DNA of 64,000 bases from Peronospora farinosa. Its lineage: Eukaryota > Oomycota > Peronosporomycetes > Peronosporales > Peronosporaceae. This document shows positions 33,841 to 44,582 of this stretch, piece after piece. The position numbers and the translations under genes are program-made. A model generated the notes under the pieces. That model did not search any database. It saw nothing but the letters and a program-made list of their open reading frames with translations, and was not told the DNA's origin. The DNA is taken from the NCBI GenBank assembly GCA_947646735.1, contig CANTFK010000362.1, positions 1-64,000 of the forward strand. The letters run 5' to 3'. Positions within the stretch are counted from its first letter, which is position 1, and every line of letters begins with the position of its first letter.

Positions 33841-34479
33841 TTAAAATTGGATCCGTGAGGGTGGCAATTGATTCGCAGAACACTCTTGCTGCCACTGCTG
33901 TTGCTGTTGTTGCTGCTCGCATACAAATTGTTCACACTCTTGCTTGACTTGGGCCTGCAGCCGTCGCTGCTGGGTCCCGAGGTCCATGTCCATCTCGTGC
34001 TCTTCAAATAACGGTTGATCCTCTTCAGCTGCGCATCTCCTTTCCTCTGCTCGCTGTTGAGCAAACTGTCCTACAAGCTGCGCGAGCTGTTGGGTCTCGG
34101 CGGCAGCGCTGTTCACTTGCACCTGCATGACATTAACCATGGCCTGGAGCTCGTGAACCTGCTTGCGCGAAGCCTTCTTAGAATGGTGCATATGTGCCCG
34201 GGGAGACGCACTATCAGTAGCACGGCTACACTTAATTGTGCCTCGTGGTGTGGCCATGCAGCTGCTAACGGGTACGCACTCAGCCGGTTCAGCAAACAAC
34301 ATGACTGGTGCGTTGGTCGCCAGTACAGGCCCGAGTACATCTAGTGCGTCGAGACTGGCGTGGAGCTGGCGGCTTTCAAAGTCGGTAAAGCCGATTCGTG
34401 GTAGAGGGCGATCGACGCTCGCTGGTAGTGCAAAAGCAGCCCATTCAGACTCAAAAATGGTATTACTGCCGTGGTTCAT
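33841..34479 (-). CDS. Gln-rich coiled-coil hypothetical protein
   Basis: Open frame of 212 aa starting MNHGSNTIFESEWAAFALPA. The N-terminal half has no recognised domain. Residues about 105-150 (KKASRKQVHELQAMVNVMQV...) form a basic-then-coiled-coil stretch that loosely recalls a bZIP but lacks the N-x7-R signature. The C-terminus is rich in Gln and Glu, with a run of eight Gln. It may be a nuclear or scaffold protein; the function is unknown. It ends 437 bp after the SLY1 stop, in convergent orientation. Confidence 0.55.
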   Translation of the reverse strand: MNHGSNTIFESEWAAFALPASVDRPLPRIGFTDFESRQLHASLDALDVLGPVLATNAPVMLFAEPAECVPVSSCMATPRGTIKCSRATDSASPRAHMHHSKKASRKQVHELQAMVNVMQVQVNSAAAETQQLAQLVGQFAQQRAEERRCAAEEDQPLFEEHEMDMDLGTQQRRLQAQVKQECEQFVCEQQQQQQQWQQECSANQLPPSRIQF

Positions 34480-36882
34480 GGTCGGAGGGGGTGTTCCTTG
34501 AAGGGAGCGGATTGTATTGTGACGGAAAACGACGTTTCGTTTGCGGCTGGCTACTGATTGGATGGGTGAGAGTGGGACGCGTGAACAAATTTACTGTTAC
34601 GGCAAAAGCTTCGTGTCGGAAAAGCAACAGCTGCAGTGAGTTCCTCAAGTATAAAGAAGAAATAGCGGACCACATTCTACAGCAGAGAGGGGGGGGACAC
34701 TGACTGGCTGGCGTCACTGACCGTTCCACTTTGGGCAATGTTGATCGAGTACACGCAATCACCTGGAAACGGAAGGTCGGTCGTGCTCACGACGGCTTTG
34801 TATCTTGTATACAATGTAGAAATGTTGGTGCTTTTGGTCGGTCGGTCGGCTAGCACGTTACAGAAGGAGGCCGTTGCAAACAAAGGTCGGTCGTTTTGGT
34901 CGGGTGAATACGTCAACGAGTTTGTATGTCCCCTTGCTTCATTGTGCAATAATTTAACAGACGACGTCGGCCCAAGCAGCAAAAATCCGTAACGGCAGTA
35001 GAGTCCAGCCCGACGGCGAGAGGTCTAGCGTACGATGACCTAATCGCCTCCATCTGGCTCTTCTGTTGGCATACTCGATGAAATAGATGAGCGCCTTACG
35101 GCGCTGATATCGAAGCTGCTCGTTGCCTCTTGTCATTTATGTCAACACTTTTTCCAATTTTTATTGTTCGGACAAGAAGAAAATCGATCTTGTTTCGGGG
35201 TATAGCACCACGCCACGTCCATTTTCGGTGGCGCGTAGACCCTTTTTAAAATAGTGAAAATTGGCACAGAAATCGCACTTTTGATACATCTATTCCCGTT
35301 ATTTAGATTTACATATGGGGCGGGATGTGAGATGCGTCAGAAGAAGCTGGCCGTATCACACTTGTGCAGTCACGTTACTATAATTTAAAATGCTAACGTC
35401 AACGAGGATCAGACTACCATCTTACTCGAGTAGATCTCCCTTCCAAGCCATGCAAAAATGATATAGCTTAGCTTTTTTCTGCGCTAACTTTCTATTTTGA
35501 CTCCCACCCATGAGTCAAGAAGTACACAAGACGGCCTAAGAGTCGTGGTGAGATGTCCGGCACGTATCTGAATCACTTGATAATGCTCGGACTTGTCGTC
35601 AGCACGGCTGGAAACACATAAATTTGCTGACGTATTCCATATATAACGAGACCTATCCCCTTATTTACGGCCCTCCCAAAATTAATACATTAGAGATTTA
35701 GCAATCGAAAAAAGTCAAAAACCTCGATAAGAGATTTCCTTACCATAAAAGTTGGCCTACAAAAAGAACTTTCCAGGTTGCTTCTTTGAGCTTAGCTAGG
35801 ACCATTTCTAAATTATATGAGAGCTAACTTATATTTCCATTTACTTCCAGTTATCTCTCTGTACTTCATACCACAACGGTAAGTCCTGCTCGCGTTTTTG
35901 GACAAGCCGTGCATTGTGTGGTCAGAAGGACGCCTGGGTAGTAGCCGACCATAATAATATCATTAGGAAATTTACAAGAATTTGCATATGTTCGAGAGAT
36001 CAAACTGCTGTTATTGTGAATAGACTTGCGTTCCAGATAAATTCTTCGCTTGGTGGCTAAAAAGTGTTGGTCACATCGGCACGACCTTCCACCAAGTTTT
36101 TGTCTTCACCATTATAACAAATCTCTTCTCGACTGGCATCGGTAAGGGCCAGCAGCGCAAATGCCAGGCGGCCTTATTTTCCTGACACTTTTTTTGGTAT
36201 GACAGCTTTTGCTCTTAACGAAATACTGAGTGGTATACAAGATTAAGACAAGCACGTCTTATGATACGCATTAAGCGCTCACTAGTCTCATCAGTGAAAT
36301 AAACAAAAGTAGAATTAGTTTTCAATGACGTATAAAGAATACGAGTCTCTCCATAAATGCTGCCGGCAGTACCTAGTTGCATCAAACGAAGTCGTGCTGC
36401 TACTATCCATAAAGTAAAAAAGTCGTGCTTTGACTCCCCCGTGGCCCTGTACGTTAAAACAAGTCGTCCCAGCACTATTGTCCCATCTTCTGAGGCCGTG
36501 AACGAGACGCAAATAGCGCCAACTCGTTAAGTGTTACGTTGCACCTTATCGCTCTTGTCAGCACCACAATCATAATTGTATCACAAAGCCAATATCTCGG
36601 TTTCACTACATGGCACTTATGCAAAACGTAATTGCAAGTATAGTGACACACGTTATCCCTATTACGCCACCGAGAAATCGGGTCCGATGGATGTTGAGCC
36701 CTCATACTAACTCTTGGCTAATCGCGGGTATTTCGTCAACCTACTCGGTTGCTTGTCTTGGCGACTATCGATATCTTTAACAGCTCAAGAGAAGTATTCT
36801 TTTATAAGCATTTACATAGCGTTCCAGTCCTAATTAATCACTTTAACCCTAAGCATCGATTTTGAAAGGCGCTGATGACAGT
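34480..36882. other. Gene-poor stretch, nothing recognised
   Basis: Mostly A+T-rich sequence with short frames. A minus-strand 86-codon frame at 36,215-36,475 (GRLVLTYRATGESKHDF...) and a plus-strand 84-codon frame at 34,738-34,992 are the longest of note; neither resembles a known family. A minus frame at 35,136-34,954 starts MTRGN. No transposon motif was found before the LTR at 36,883. Confidence 0.5.
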
Positions 36883-37318
36883 TGTGACGAGGTGAGTACG
36901 TTACATAACATTGGCACAAACACTAAGTGCCACTGAGGATATTATCTTAATTAGAATTACTTAACATTGTTGCCTTTTAAGATAAGATTGTCGTCGCATC
37001 TCCTTGCAGTTGGAGATGCCCTTCTTACTAGTCAATATAGACCATGATATCAGCCAATCAACCAACGCGCTGGACAATAAAGTACGGAAACACGCAATGA
37101 GTGGAGGGCACGAAGGCAACATACATGTTTGTTGATACAAGATAGTTATGACAAGATTATAACAGAATAAGTTTGATTAGATAATTAATTATATCAAATA
37201 CAGTTCTCTTTCTTTTACTTCTAAGCTTGTCGTGTAGAGGTAACATGCTTCCTCTATAACCTCACACAGTGTAAGTAGATTATACTGTGTTAGTATAATC
37301 AGAGGGTACCTCGTTACA
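36883..37318 (+). mobile_element. 5' LTR, family A
   Basis: Bounded by TGTGACGAGG and CCTCGTTACA, and a reverse complement of the LTR at 123-580 across its length. It is followed two bases later by a PBS (37,321) and 135 bp later by a gag start at 37,453, so it is the left LTR of a plus-strand element whose right part is missing. Confidence 0.8.
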
Positions 37319-37320
37319 TC

Positions 37321-37339
37321 TGGTAATACTTCATAGCCC
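37321..37339 (+). promoter_or_regulatory. Primer-binding site, family A
   Basis: TGGTAATACTTCATAGCCC begins two bases after the LTR. It matches TGGTAGCACTTCGTAGTCC, the PBS of the 55.8-63.5 kb element, at most positions, so both families probably use the same tRNA primer. Confidence 0.6.
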
Positions 37340-37452
37340 TTTTGTCGACCAACGACTCATTCGCTACGGAACTAGAGGATATATAAGATCAACACGCAAC
37401 GTGTGATGCCTTCTGCCATTCGAATGGTCTCGAATGGTAGGCAGTACAGCGC

Positions 37453-38870
37453 ATGACTGAAATCGTCAGCAATGCTCTGGTGAAGTGCTTTACTAAATTG
37501 TGAAGAACCTAGGGGCCAGTTGGATTGAAGGGACAAGGGGCGATGGACCAGGGAGAATGGAACATGCGCCAGAGAGAAGGGACCGGAAAGAAAGTTGACC
37601 TCGGAGTGAAGCGATCATTGGCTAAGAATGTGAAAGACAAACAAAGGAGAGGTATTGCCAGGTTACTGTTTAACCGGTACCGAAGGGAGTAAACCATGGA
37701 CCCTTTTAAAGGCCCGGTCCCTCACTGGTTGATCGGTTCCCTCATTGGTCGACCCAGTTCCTCGTTGGTAGACCTGGGTCCCTCGGAAAAAAGCCACTCC
37801 TGGCCAGTTAACACAAGGATCAGACTAGTCGACGCAAGGAATCAGAGCTTCAGGCAAGGATAGAGTAAAGTAGTTAAAAGGATAGGACTATATTAAATAC
37901 TACTCAATTTGCGATCTACGTGGCACGACTCCGTCACCCAAGAAGGACTTGTTCTAAGGTACTCACTGTTCCGGGAAGGGATATATTTTGGCCCCGTTGA
38001 AGACAGTTGTGTAGCGAAGTTCAAGTGCGAATAGAGCTCCAAGATATATTTGGCCTGTGAGCTCGCTCGAGTAGCAAAACCCCCCATAACCGCTATCGGA
38101 AGCGGTCTCCCTCACCTCACCGTCCGGGAGCAAAGAAAAGGTAAGGTGGTTGATACCCCTGAAACAAGAAGGAAAAGGCCTCCCTGAAGAATTGGGCCCT
38201 AAGCCCACTCTCGACAAGGTCGATCGAGTGGCCACCTACCGACCCACCGAGTGAAGCATATCCACTCGAAGCCTCCCAGGTCTATTTCCTGTAAGGCAGA
38301 CGTCTACATCCTCACCAATTCCTCCGAAGAGTGCAACCCGCCAGCCGACGGGTACACAAGATGAGAGAAGGTTCATACGCGGCATCGGGGTACCCCCTCC
38401 GACAGTCGGCAGTCCGGCACAGTGAGTGGTTTGGATTCTCATCATACAATTTTATGAACCCACTCCACCACAATGCCGCCGTCGGTGCCATGCTGCTCTC
38501 TCTGAGTGTGGACGAGCAGCATGCCATTATCGCCAAGTTCATTCAACATGGACTTGACGAAGCGATAAAGATTTCACCTTGCTGTAGAAACAAGGTTCTC
38601 AACAGGATGACCTGTTGAGAAAGCAGCAGGCTAGTGCTACTGATACCGGGTCGTCGGATATATGTCGACCCGAGCCCTTGACCGTTCACGTCTCCAAGTA
38701 CAAGGCAGTCATAATTAACTCCTTGTTGAGATGGTTCGTCGAGCTTGACGATGCCATTGAGGCTCTTCGCATCGATGGCGATGCGATGATGGTCAAGCTA
38801 GCCATATAGAACTTGGATGGACGTGCTAAAGCTTTGAATTAGGCCTCCAGAGTCATTACCCATACGTTTT
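37453..38870 (+). pseudogene. Family A gag, split by a solo LTR
   Basis: The start is ATG at 37,453 (MTEIVSN). Removing the LTR at 37,476-38,472 and one 4-bp duplicate lets the frame run MTEIVSNAAVGAMLLSLSV and onward (DEQHAIIAKFIQHGLDEAIK). Then, after a frame change, it reads PEPLTVHVSKYKAV and SLLRWFVELDDAIEALRIDG, a capsid region of Gypsy gag. A stop follows near 38,807, and the sequence ends at the junction with an inverted fragment at about 38,860. The element is truncated and inactive. Confidence 0.75.
37476..38472 (-). mobile_element. Solo LTR, family B, 997 bp, in gag
   Basis: On the minus strand it starts at 38,472 (TGTGGTGGAG) and ends at 37,476 (TCTGGTGAAGTGC on the plus strand). 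The flanks are ATGC on both sides (37,472-37,475 and 38,473-38,476), a perfect 4-bp target duplication. It interrupts the gag that starts at 37,453. At 37,690-37,790 it carries CCTCATTGGTCGACCCAG-type 20-bp units instead of the 17/18- or 22-bp units of other copies. Confidence 0.85.
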
Positions 38871-39940
38871 CTCAATGTATGAAGTATTAAGGCTCGACTC
38901 AAATAGACGTTTAAAACGCATCGCGCCAAATTCAAGGCTCCAGCTGAGCTCTTGGATGATGACCGAGTCAGGCTTTAGTTGCGTAAAGCGAAAGTGGGCT
39001 ACTATGGTCCCACCGCTAGCCACCTCTTGTCCTATGGTTTCAAACACCGTAGTCGTTTGTGGAAACACCTTGTATCCGTGTTTCACGCTAGCGTCCACAA
39101 AAGACCTATTGACAAAACTTCTTGTGGCGCCCGTGTCCAGCAGCGCTCTAAATTGGCTCTTACCACTCCGTAGATGAGCTCTTATGCGAAGCGAAGCGTT
39201 GCTGTTGTTATCTTCGGTGTATGTTGATCTAGTCCAATAAGCTTGCACTCTTTGTCACTTCCTAAGTCTTCTTCCTTAAATATCATTGAGTATTCATTTT
39301 CTGTAAAATGTTTACTCAATTTGCGTGTGCTCCTCCTTTTGCTTTTTGAGAGCAAAACAAACGCTAGTAGTATGCGGTCGTTTCTTGTGATGGGAGCACC
39401 ACTTATCTTCTTCGTACTTCGCCAGGTGATTTGTCCCTTTCTTCTTGTTGCTGGGATAGTAGGTGCTCTTGTGATCACTCGATTTTGCGTCACGCGCGTG
39501 TTCCTTGTTGCGACTGCCTTGGTATCCACGGCCTTCTTGTGAAGATGGCCCCTTGTGTAATCTCTCTTGTCTATCAAGGCGCAAAAAAAACGTTCTATCT
39601 CGTTGAGCGTATCAGGAAATACCTGCCGCTGCTAGCTTATCTTGCCGTGATATCGGCATACCACGCTTAGATTAGAGACGCATTTTCACATCTGGCATCA
39701 CTTCTGCGTTCTGAGGAAGTTAGCGAATAAACGAACGTTTTCACGAAAACGCTGGGAGAACTTCAGCACAATTTCATCCCGTCTCTTGTATGTTCCATAA
39801 TTTGCTGTCCAGATCTTCGCTGACATCTTTTGGTACAGAGAGCAATCCATCGGCGGTAAAATTACGGTGCAAAGCCCAATTATTGGTTCTTGCTTCGACC
39901 ACCAAAAGTTCCACGTCGTACGCGAGGTACCCCTCAATCA
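38856..39940 (-). pseudogene. Retrotransposon gag-protease fragment
   Basis: Minus-strand order: gag (39,698-39,937; LKFSQRFRENVRLFANFL), a basic region with a CxxH-like motif WCSHHKKRPHTTSVC (about 39,400), then an aspartic protease (38,856-39,130) with ALLDTGATRSFVNRSF. The DTG triad is intact, but the frames are disconnected. It abuts plus-strand gag at about 38,860 and the duplicated composite at 39,841, overlapping its gag part. Confidence 0.7.
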
Positions 39941-41062
39941 GAGCTATAAGATGACGGCTCTTTTTCTCATCAATCTACCCTTTCTTCTTGGCAAGGCTTT
40001 GGAACTCACAACTAATATTAAGATAGTCCCGCGGACTTCCCACTTTGAAACTTTTATTTTAACTTGCATGGTGTTTTTCCTTCTTGGGTGGCGAGATCAC
40101 CACCGTATAAGTAGTGAAGTCGTTCTCGTCGTATCTGCCCATGATAATGCTCTGATTCACACGGGGTTGATTCTCTTGCGTCCGATTTAAATTTAAATTT
40201 TAATATTTAATCTAGCCTGCATCAGGCTCATGTCCACTCGGGATCCTGACGTCCACCAAGACGACAGGAGGGCGGAGGCCCAGACCCGACGTAACACTGG
40301 GAGTGACGACCGTCCGTCTGCCAGAAAGGTCTAAAGATGTGAGTCTTACGCTGCTGCAAAATCGCAACAACGAGATGGACCATCAAAACGGTCGGGGTCA
40401 GTAGGGGCGGAGCGCCCTACCGATCCAGCAACGTCAAGAGAGTTTGCGGGACTCTTGATGAAGGTTGCTCCCAACACACAGTCACTGTGTGTTGCCGCTC
40501 CCAGTGATGAGGTATCCCTCATCACATTGAAGATAGAAGGACAATTGCCATGTCTCTTCGCGCCCTAGTTGACTGTGAGGTTTCGAACAATTTTGTCCGA
40601 CGCCAATCTCTAGATGATGGTAGGCTCAATATCTTGAGCGCAAGACCCCCCCCCCCCCACGAGGATGATGGTGTGCCTTGCAGTTGGCCTACCGTAACAG
40701 TAACGAAACGTGTAGTGGGAATTCACTACACGCTTTAAGGCAAAAAGTACGATGATGATTTCATCGTACTTGATCTGGATGACAAATTTGATGTCATCCT
40801 AGGATTACCATGGCTCAGAAGGTATGAGCCATGGGTCAGCTGGCAGCATCGAACCGTGAAGATGCCTGCCGCTTGTTCATCAGATGGCCATCTGATGAAC
40901 GTCTTGGAGCGTTCATAAGCGTGTGAATGTACTACGAGTGAGTGTGATGGCCTCACTTGTGGTTCGGTCGTTAGTACGACTGCACAAGAACTCAATATGA
41001 TAGACAATCATACTGTGGAGCAAGATGCCGGCGGCTGTGCAGAAGCACAGGCAGTGCCAAGC
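39841..41062 (+). repeat. Duplicate of the composite at 586-1,945
   Basis: Collinear with 586-1,945: inverted gag remnant, TAAATTTAAA-rich spacer, CGGAGGnCCAGA, AACGGTCGGGGTCAGTAGGG hairpin, protease with ALVDCEVSNNFVRR, then DVILGLPWLRRYEPWVSW. The zinc-knuckle part (about 1,044-1,155) is deleted here, AAAAAAC is reduced to AAAAC, and a C-run near 40,650 breaks the frame. Long stretches (for example 40,740-41,050) look almost identical. Confidence 0.85.
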
Positions 41063-42660
41063 CCACACGTTGAACCGGGACATGAATGTTCTCCTAGAGA
41101 GTGGCATTTACAAAAGAGGAAGCCGGTAGACCGGAAGCTGTATTACGTTGATTTTAGATCAACTGGAGAGTCGATCGTAGAGTATCTCGCTATGGTTGCG
41201 CTACCAGAGATAAGGGGGGTTGAGGGAATAAGTCCCCAGTGCCCTGAGAAAATAAGTCCTTAGAAAGTAAACGAGACGTTAGAAGTCGTGTTTAATGACG
41301 AATTAAGCGTAGGCGCTTGTACTCTTGATCTGGTAGCACCTCCGAAGGTAGCAACGGAGATCACTCAATTGCCACGCCAGAACCTAAATTTCATGCTCAA
41401 TCTGCCAAGTGGAAAAGTCAAGCAGATCTAATTAATCATCGCGGAGGATGAGTACGCAACCAATTAGATCGGCAATGGTATTTGCTGAGAAAAAACGGGT
41501 TCTCAGTAGCTCATCATCGGACGGGGGGGGGGGTCTTTTAATAAGAAGACTTGAATGAGTAATACACATCTCAATTCCGAGAGTCGCTTAAGTCAAAACC
41601 ATTGTATAACTATTTAATAGAATTCAAGTATAAATTTCCTGTCTCAGTTCCGTGAGAGCTTCCGAAGATATAGGTACTCGACATGAGATCGGCCTCGTTT
41701 CAGGCACAGTTCATTGTGTTATGAAGCAGTGGCCACTGACTCGGTAACTGGTCGAGGCGATCGACAAGTTTCTTTGCCGATCGTCTAGCTGCAGGTCATG
41801 TTTAAGAAAGGCGATCGTGTTTATTGTCTAAATAAGGTCTAAAGGATTCAGCAGCTACTAATCTAGGCGCGAGTAAACTCGCGCCACGCTTCATCAGTCC
41901 ATTTAAAGTTCTGAAGGCAATTTTCGACGCTTATACACTCGATGTTCCCTCATCATTTCGACTCCACCTGAAGTTCTTTATCGGGCGGATAAAAGAATAT
42001 GTTCCGGCTAAGCTTCACGGCTTTGCTTCGATGCAGGCTCCAGGGATCCGTAAGGCGATCGGCCTTCCTGTCGTGCTCGACGCGCCGATGACATTGAGTG
42101 CGGTTTCGATGCCGTCTGTACACGTCCAAGCACCTGGCGCTCCAGAACCCTCACCCGTTCTAGCAGTTTACGGCTCGACTGCCGGGTCTCAGGGTCATCG
42201 TGACCCAGAATATGGTCTACAATCCAGCGCACCTGTCTCGCTGCATCAACAAGCGGAGGTGGGCCTTCGCGATGTCAATGCTGGTGTCCTGGTTGCCCAG
42301 GACGATGTTGATCAAGCCGAGAACAAAGCTGCCGATGCTCAGCTGGAGGCTGAGGCTGCCAGTGAGCGCGATGCCCAGGCGGAGTATACTACAAGCTCCC
42401 CGATTAGTGCTACAGTCGCCTCATGAAAAGCGCGCGGTTCCATCCGCGCGCAGGTACCGAGTACGCTGTCTTGGATTTCCTCCCATGCAGGAGACATGGG
42501 GAAATGCGTTCTCTCTCGTTCATGACATTCCAGATGTTTTTCAGTCGTACGAAACCACGGAGTCGAGCTATTTAGATGCGCGCGAACGCAAATGCTCTCG
42601 AGATAAAGAAAACGGTGAGGAGACCACGCCGTCGAGAACGAGAACGATGATGTGATAGAG
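41063..42660 (+). pseudogene. Gypsy chromovirus deletion derivative
   Basis: After the protease, plus-strand debris reads WHLQKRKPVDRKLYYVDF (pre-RT linker), then TRHEIGLVSGTVHCVMKQWP (RT start, about 41,675-41,740). It jumps directly to KLAPRFISPFKVLKAIFDAY and FRLHLKFFIGRIKEYVPAKL (integrase C-terminus, about 41,880-42,015), so most of RT, RNase H and integrase are deleted. A chromodomain (RYRVRCLGFPPMQETWGN, IPDVFQSYE) lies at about 42,448-42,560. Between them, 42,140-42,420 is open on the plus strand with a coiled-coil-like Ala/Glu/Asp-rich run similar to the antisense ORF at 56,253-57,647. Confidence 0.65.
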
Positions 42661-43315
42661 AACGTCGTGGTGAATACATTTCACTACGATCACGAGGCGA
42701 GAAATGCGCAACAATACGGTCAGGCGAACTTGTTGCTGCCCTGCCTTAACTATTCAGCGGAGATTGTATCCGCTGTCACGAGTGGTGCTGCCAACGAGGC
42801 GCACCATGAATAACTGCGCTTCTACGTTCGACCAAACCTCGCTCATACTTTGCAATCCAACTTTGTTAGCATTAGCTGGGTGGACACTGAGCGATGTGTC
42901 GTCGCCATTCGTCATGAGCTGGGCGTGGCGTCGAGTAACAAGATTGGCACCCTTCATTGACATGAAAGAAGAAGAGGCATTCTCATTTCAAGTATCATCA
43001 TACTAGCGCGACAATGGAATGAATATTGTATCCGATTCCATCTAGAATCTTTTCACGCATTTTTCGAAAACGCCGGAAGTAGTCCCGCATCGTTTTCAGT
43101 GAGTCCGGACCGCGAGCTCCGGATAAGTTATACAGCGTTTAAGGTGTGAGTTGTTGCGCCATGATGCTGGTAGTTTCAATCTTGCTGATGGTGCTTGGGA
43201 GTGCTGCAGTGCTGCGTGTCGTGTGGTCGATAATCGCTTGTTCGTTTGTAAAGTTTAAAGTTTCAACAGTTAAGCACTCACGGTTGGTGAGTGCTGTCTT
43301 GAGAAGGGAGTAATG
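42661..43315. other. Element tail and unassigned sequence
   Basis: A plus frame reads ARNAQQYGQANLLLPCLNYS and, after a stop, SNFVSISWVDTERCVVAIRH, not recognised as any retroelement domain. The rest to 43,315 has no coding sense. Confidence 0.35.
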
Positions 43316-44445
43316 TGTGGTGGAGTGGATTCTCAAACAACGTGAGAGAACCACAAACACACACAGCGCCGGACTGCCGACTTACGGAGGGGGTACCCCG
43401 ACACCGTGTAGCGTCAACCTTGGGTCTCACCTTGTGTACCCGTCGGCTTGGCTGGTCTTGCTCCTCGTTAGACGCAGAAGACTAATAGACTTGGTCCTTG
43501 TATGGAGGGACTAGGGGGCCCACGAGTGGATATGCTTCACTTGGGACCGGGGTTTCATGGGCTCAGTCGACTGGGTCGAGAGTAGTGCACCTGGTACTAT
43601 ACACTCCTTCGGTGGCTAACGGTTTCTTGTTCTTTCAACCCCTTTTCTTGTTCCCCGTAGGGAAACCGCTTCCTATAGCGGATCTTGAATGGATACGAAC
43701 CCACAGGCCAAAAAACTTCCTGGGGTTCGAGCTTGAATCTTACCACACGACTGTCCTCAACGGGGGGGGGGGGGGCCAAAATTATTCCCTTCCCCGGAAC
43801 AGGTGGATAGATCGAAACAAGCTCGCACTTGAGTCTTGACACTTACTTGACACCTCAGGCCAACTATCCTGAGGTTTAACTTGCGTAGCTTGAGCCGTTT
43901 AACACCTGTTCACGTCGGGGGGACAAAGGGTATCCCGCCCTGAATAGGTGAGGTGACGGAGAAGAGCTTGGGGAAGAGCGCTTAGAGCTGCCACGTGTAA
44001 TGCAATTCGAGTGTGTTTATATATCTTATACTTTGTATGCTTTTCTTGCCTAACCTAAACCCTTTGCTCTGGATAGTGCCATGTGTCGACTTTGAGAGGA
44101 AGATCTGGCTCCTTGGTACCTGTACTTTCTGTAACCTTCGGGGTTCCGTCTACTGTTTTACACCCTCGGGCATTGGGACTTGGGTCCTGTACCCTGTACC
44201 CTGGCCCCTGAACTCAGTACCCTGTACGCTGTACCCTGAGCCATGCACCCTGTAACCTGGGTCCTGGGCGCTGTACTGGCTCTGCACGTCTGGGTCCTTA
44301 TATTCTTAATGAGTCTGGGGCCTGGTGGGAGGTTATGGATCTGCGAGGCCGTGTTGTGGTCACTCCCCCGGGGGAGTGACCGGACGTTCTCTTGCCCCCT
44401 GTTCCTATATCCTTTATGCTCTGATTTCCTTGGCACTTCACCACA
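43316..44445. mobile_element. LTR, family B, 1,130 bp
   Basis: Bounded by TGTGGTGGAGTGG and CACTTCACCACA. No matching 4-bp flanks (AATG/GCTG), unlike the solo copies, so it probably still adjoins its internal region. On the minus strand it has TATATAAA near 44,015-44,025, a canonical TATA, and the bases outside the right end read AGGGGACAGC toward the LTR, a possible polypurine tract. Both hints suggest it is the 3' LTR of the minus-strand element to the right. No TGG-type PBS directly follows the right end. Confidence 0.75.
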
Positions 44446-44582
44446 GCTGTCCCCTGCGCGCTGGTCTTCTGAACTGCGGCAAGACCCCGTGCACCATTGT
44501 CCTCATTCTTTATAGTAACAGTAAGTGGCCCTGTGTCGGTTGGGTGGTTGCGTTCACCAACTCACAAGTCTTGTATCCGTAA

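Noticed and set aside
33895..33935. Gln-codon run as evidence of a bZIP factor
   Set aside because: Poly-Gln and a coiled coil are present, but the basic region lacks the N-x7-R signature, so no transcription factor call was made.
34954..35136. Minus-strand 60-codon frame starting MTRGN, like the N-terminus of SERF-type small proteins, with a possible GTAAGG...AACAG intron
   Set aside because: The similarity is only five residues, and the spliced product would stop after about 19 residues.
36215..36475. 86-codon minus-strand frame
   Set aside because: No recognisable family and no continuation across plausible splice sites; kept only as a note in the gene-poor stretch.
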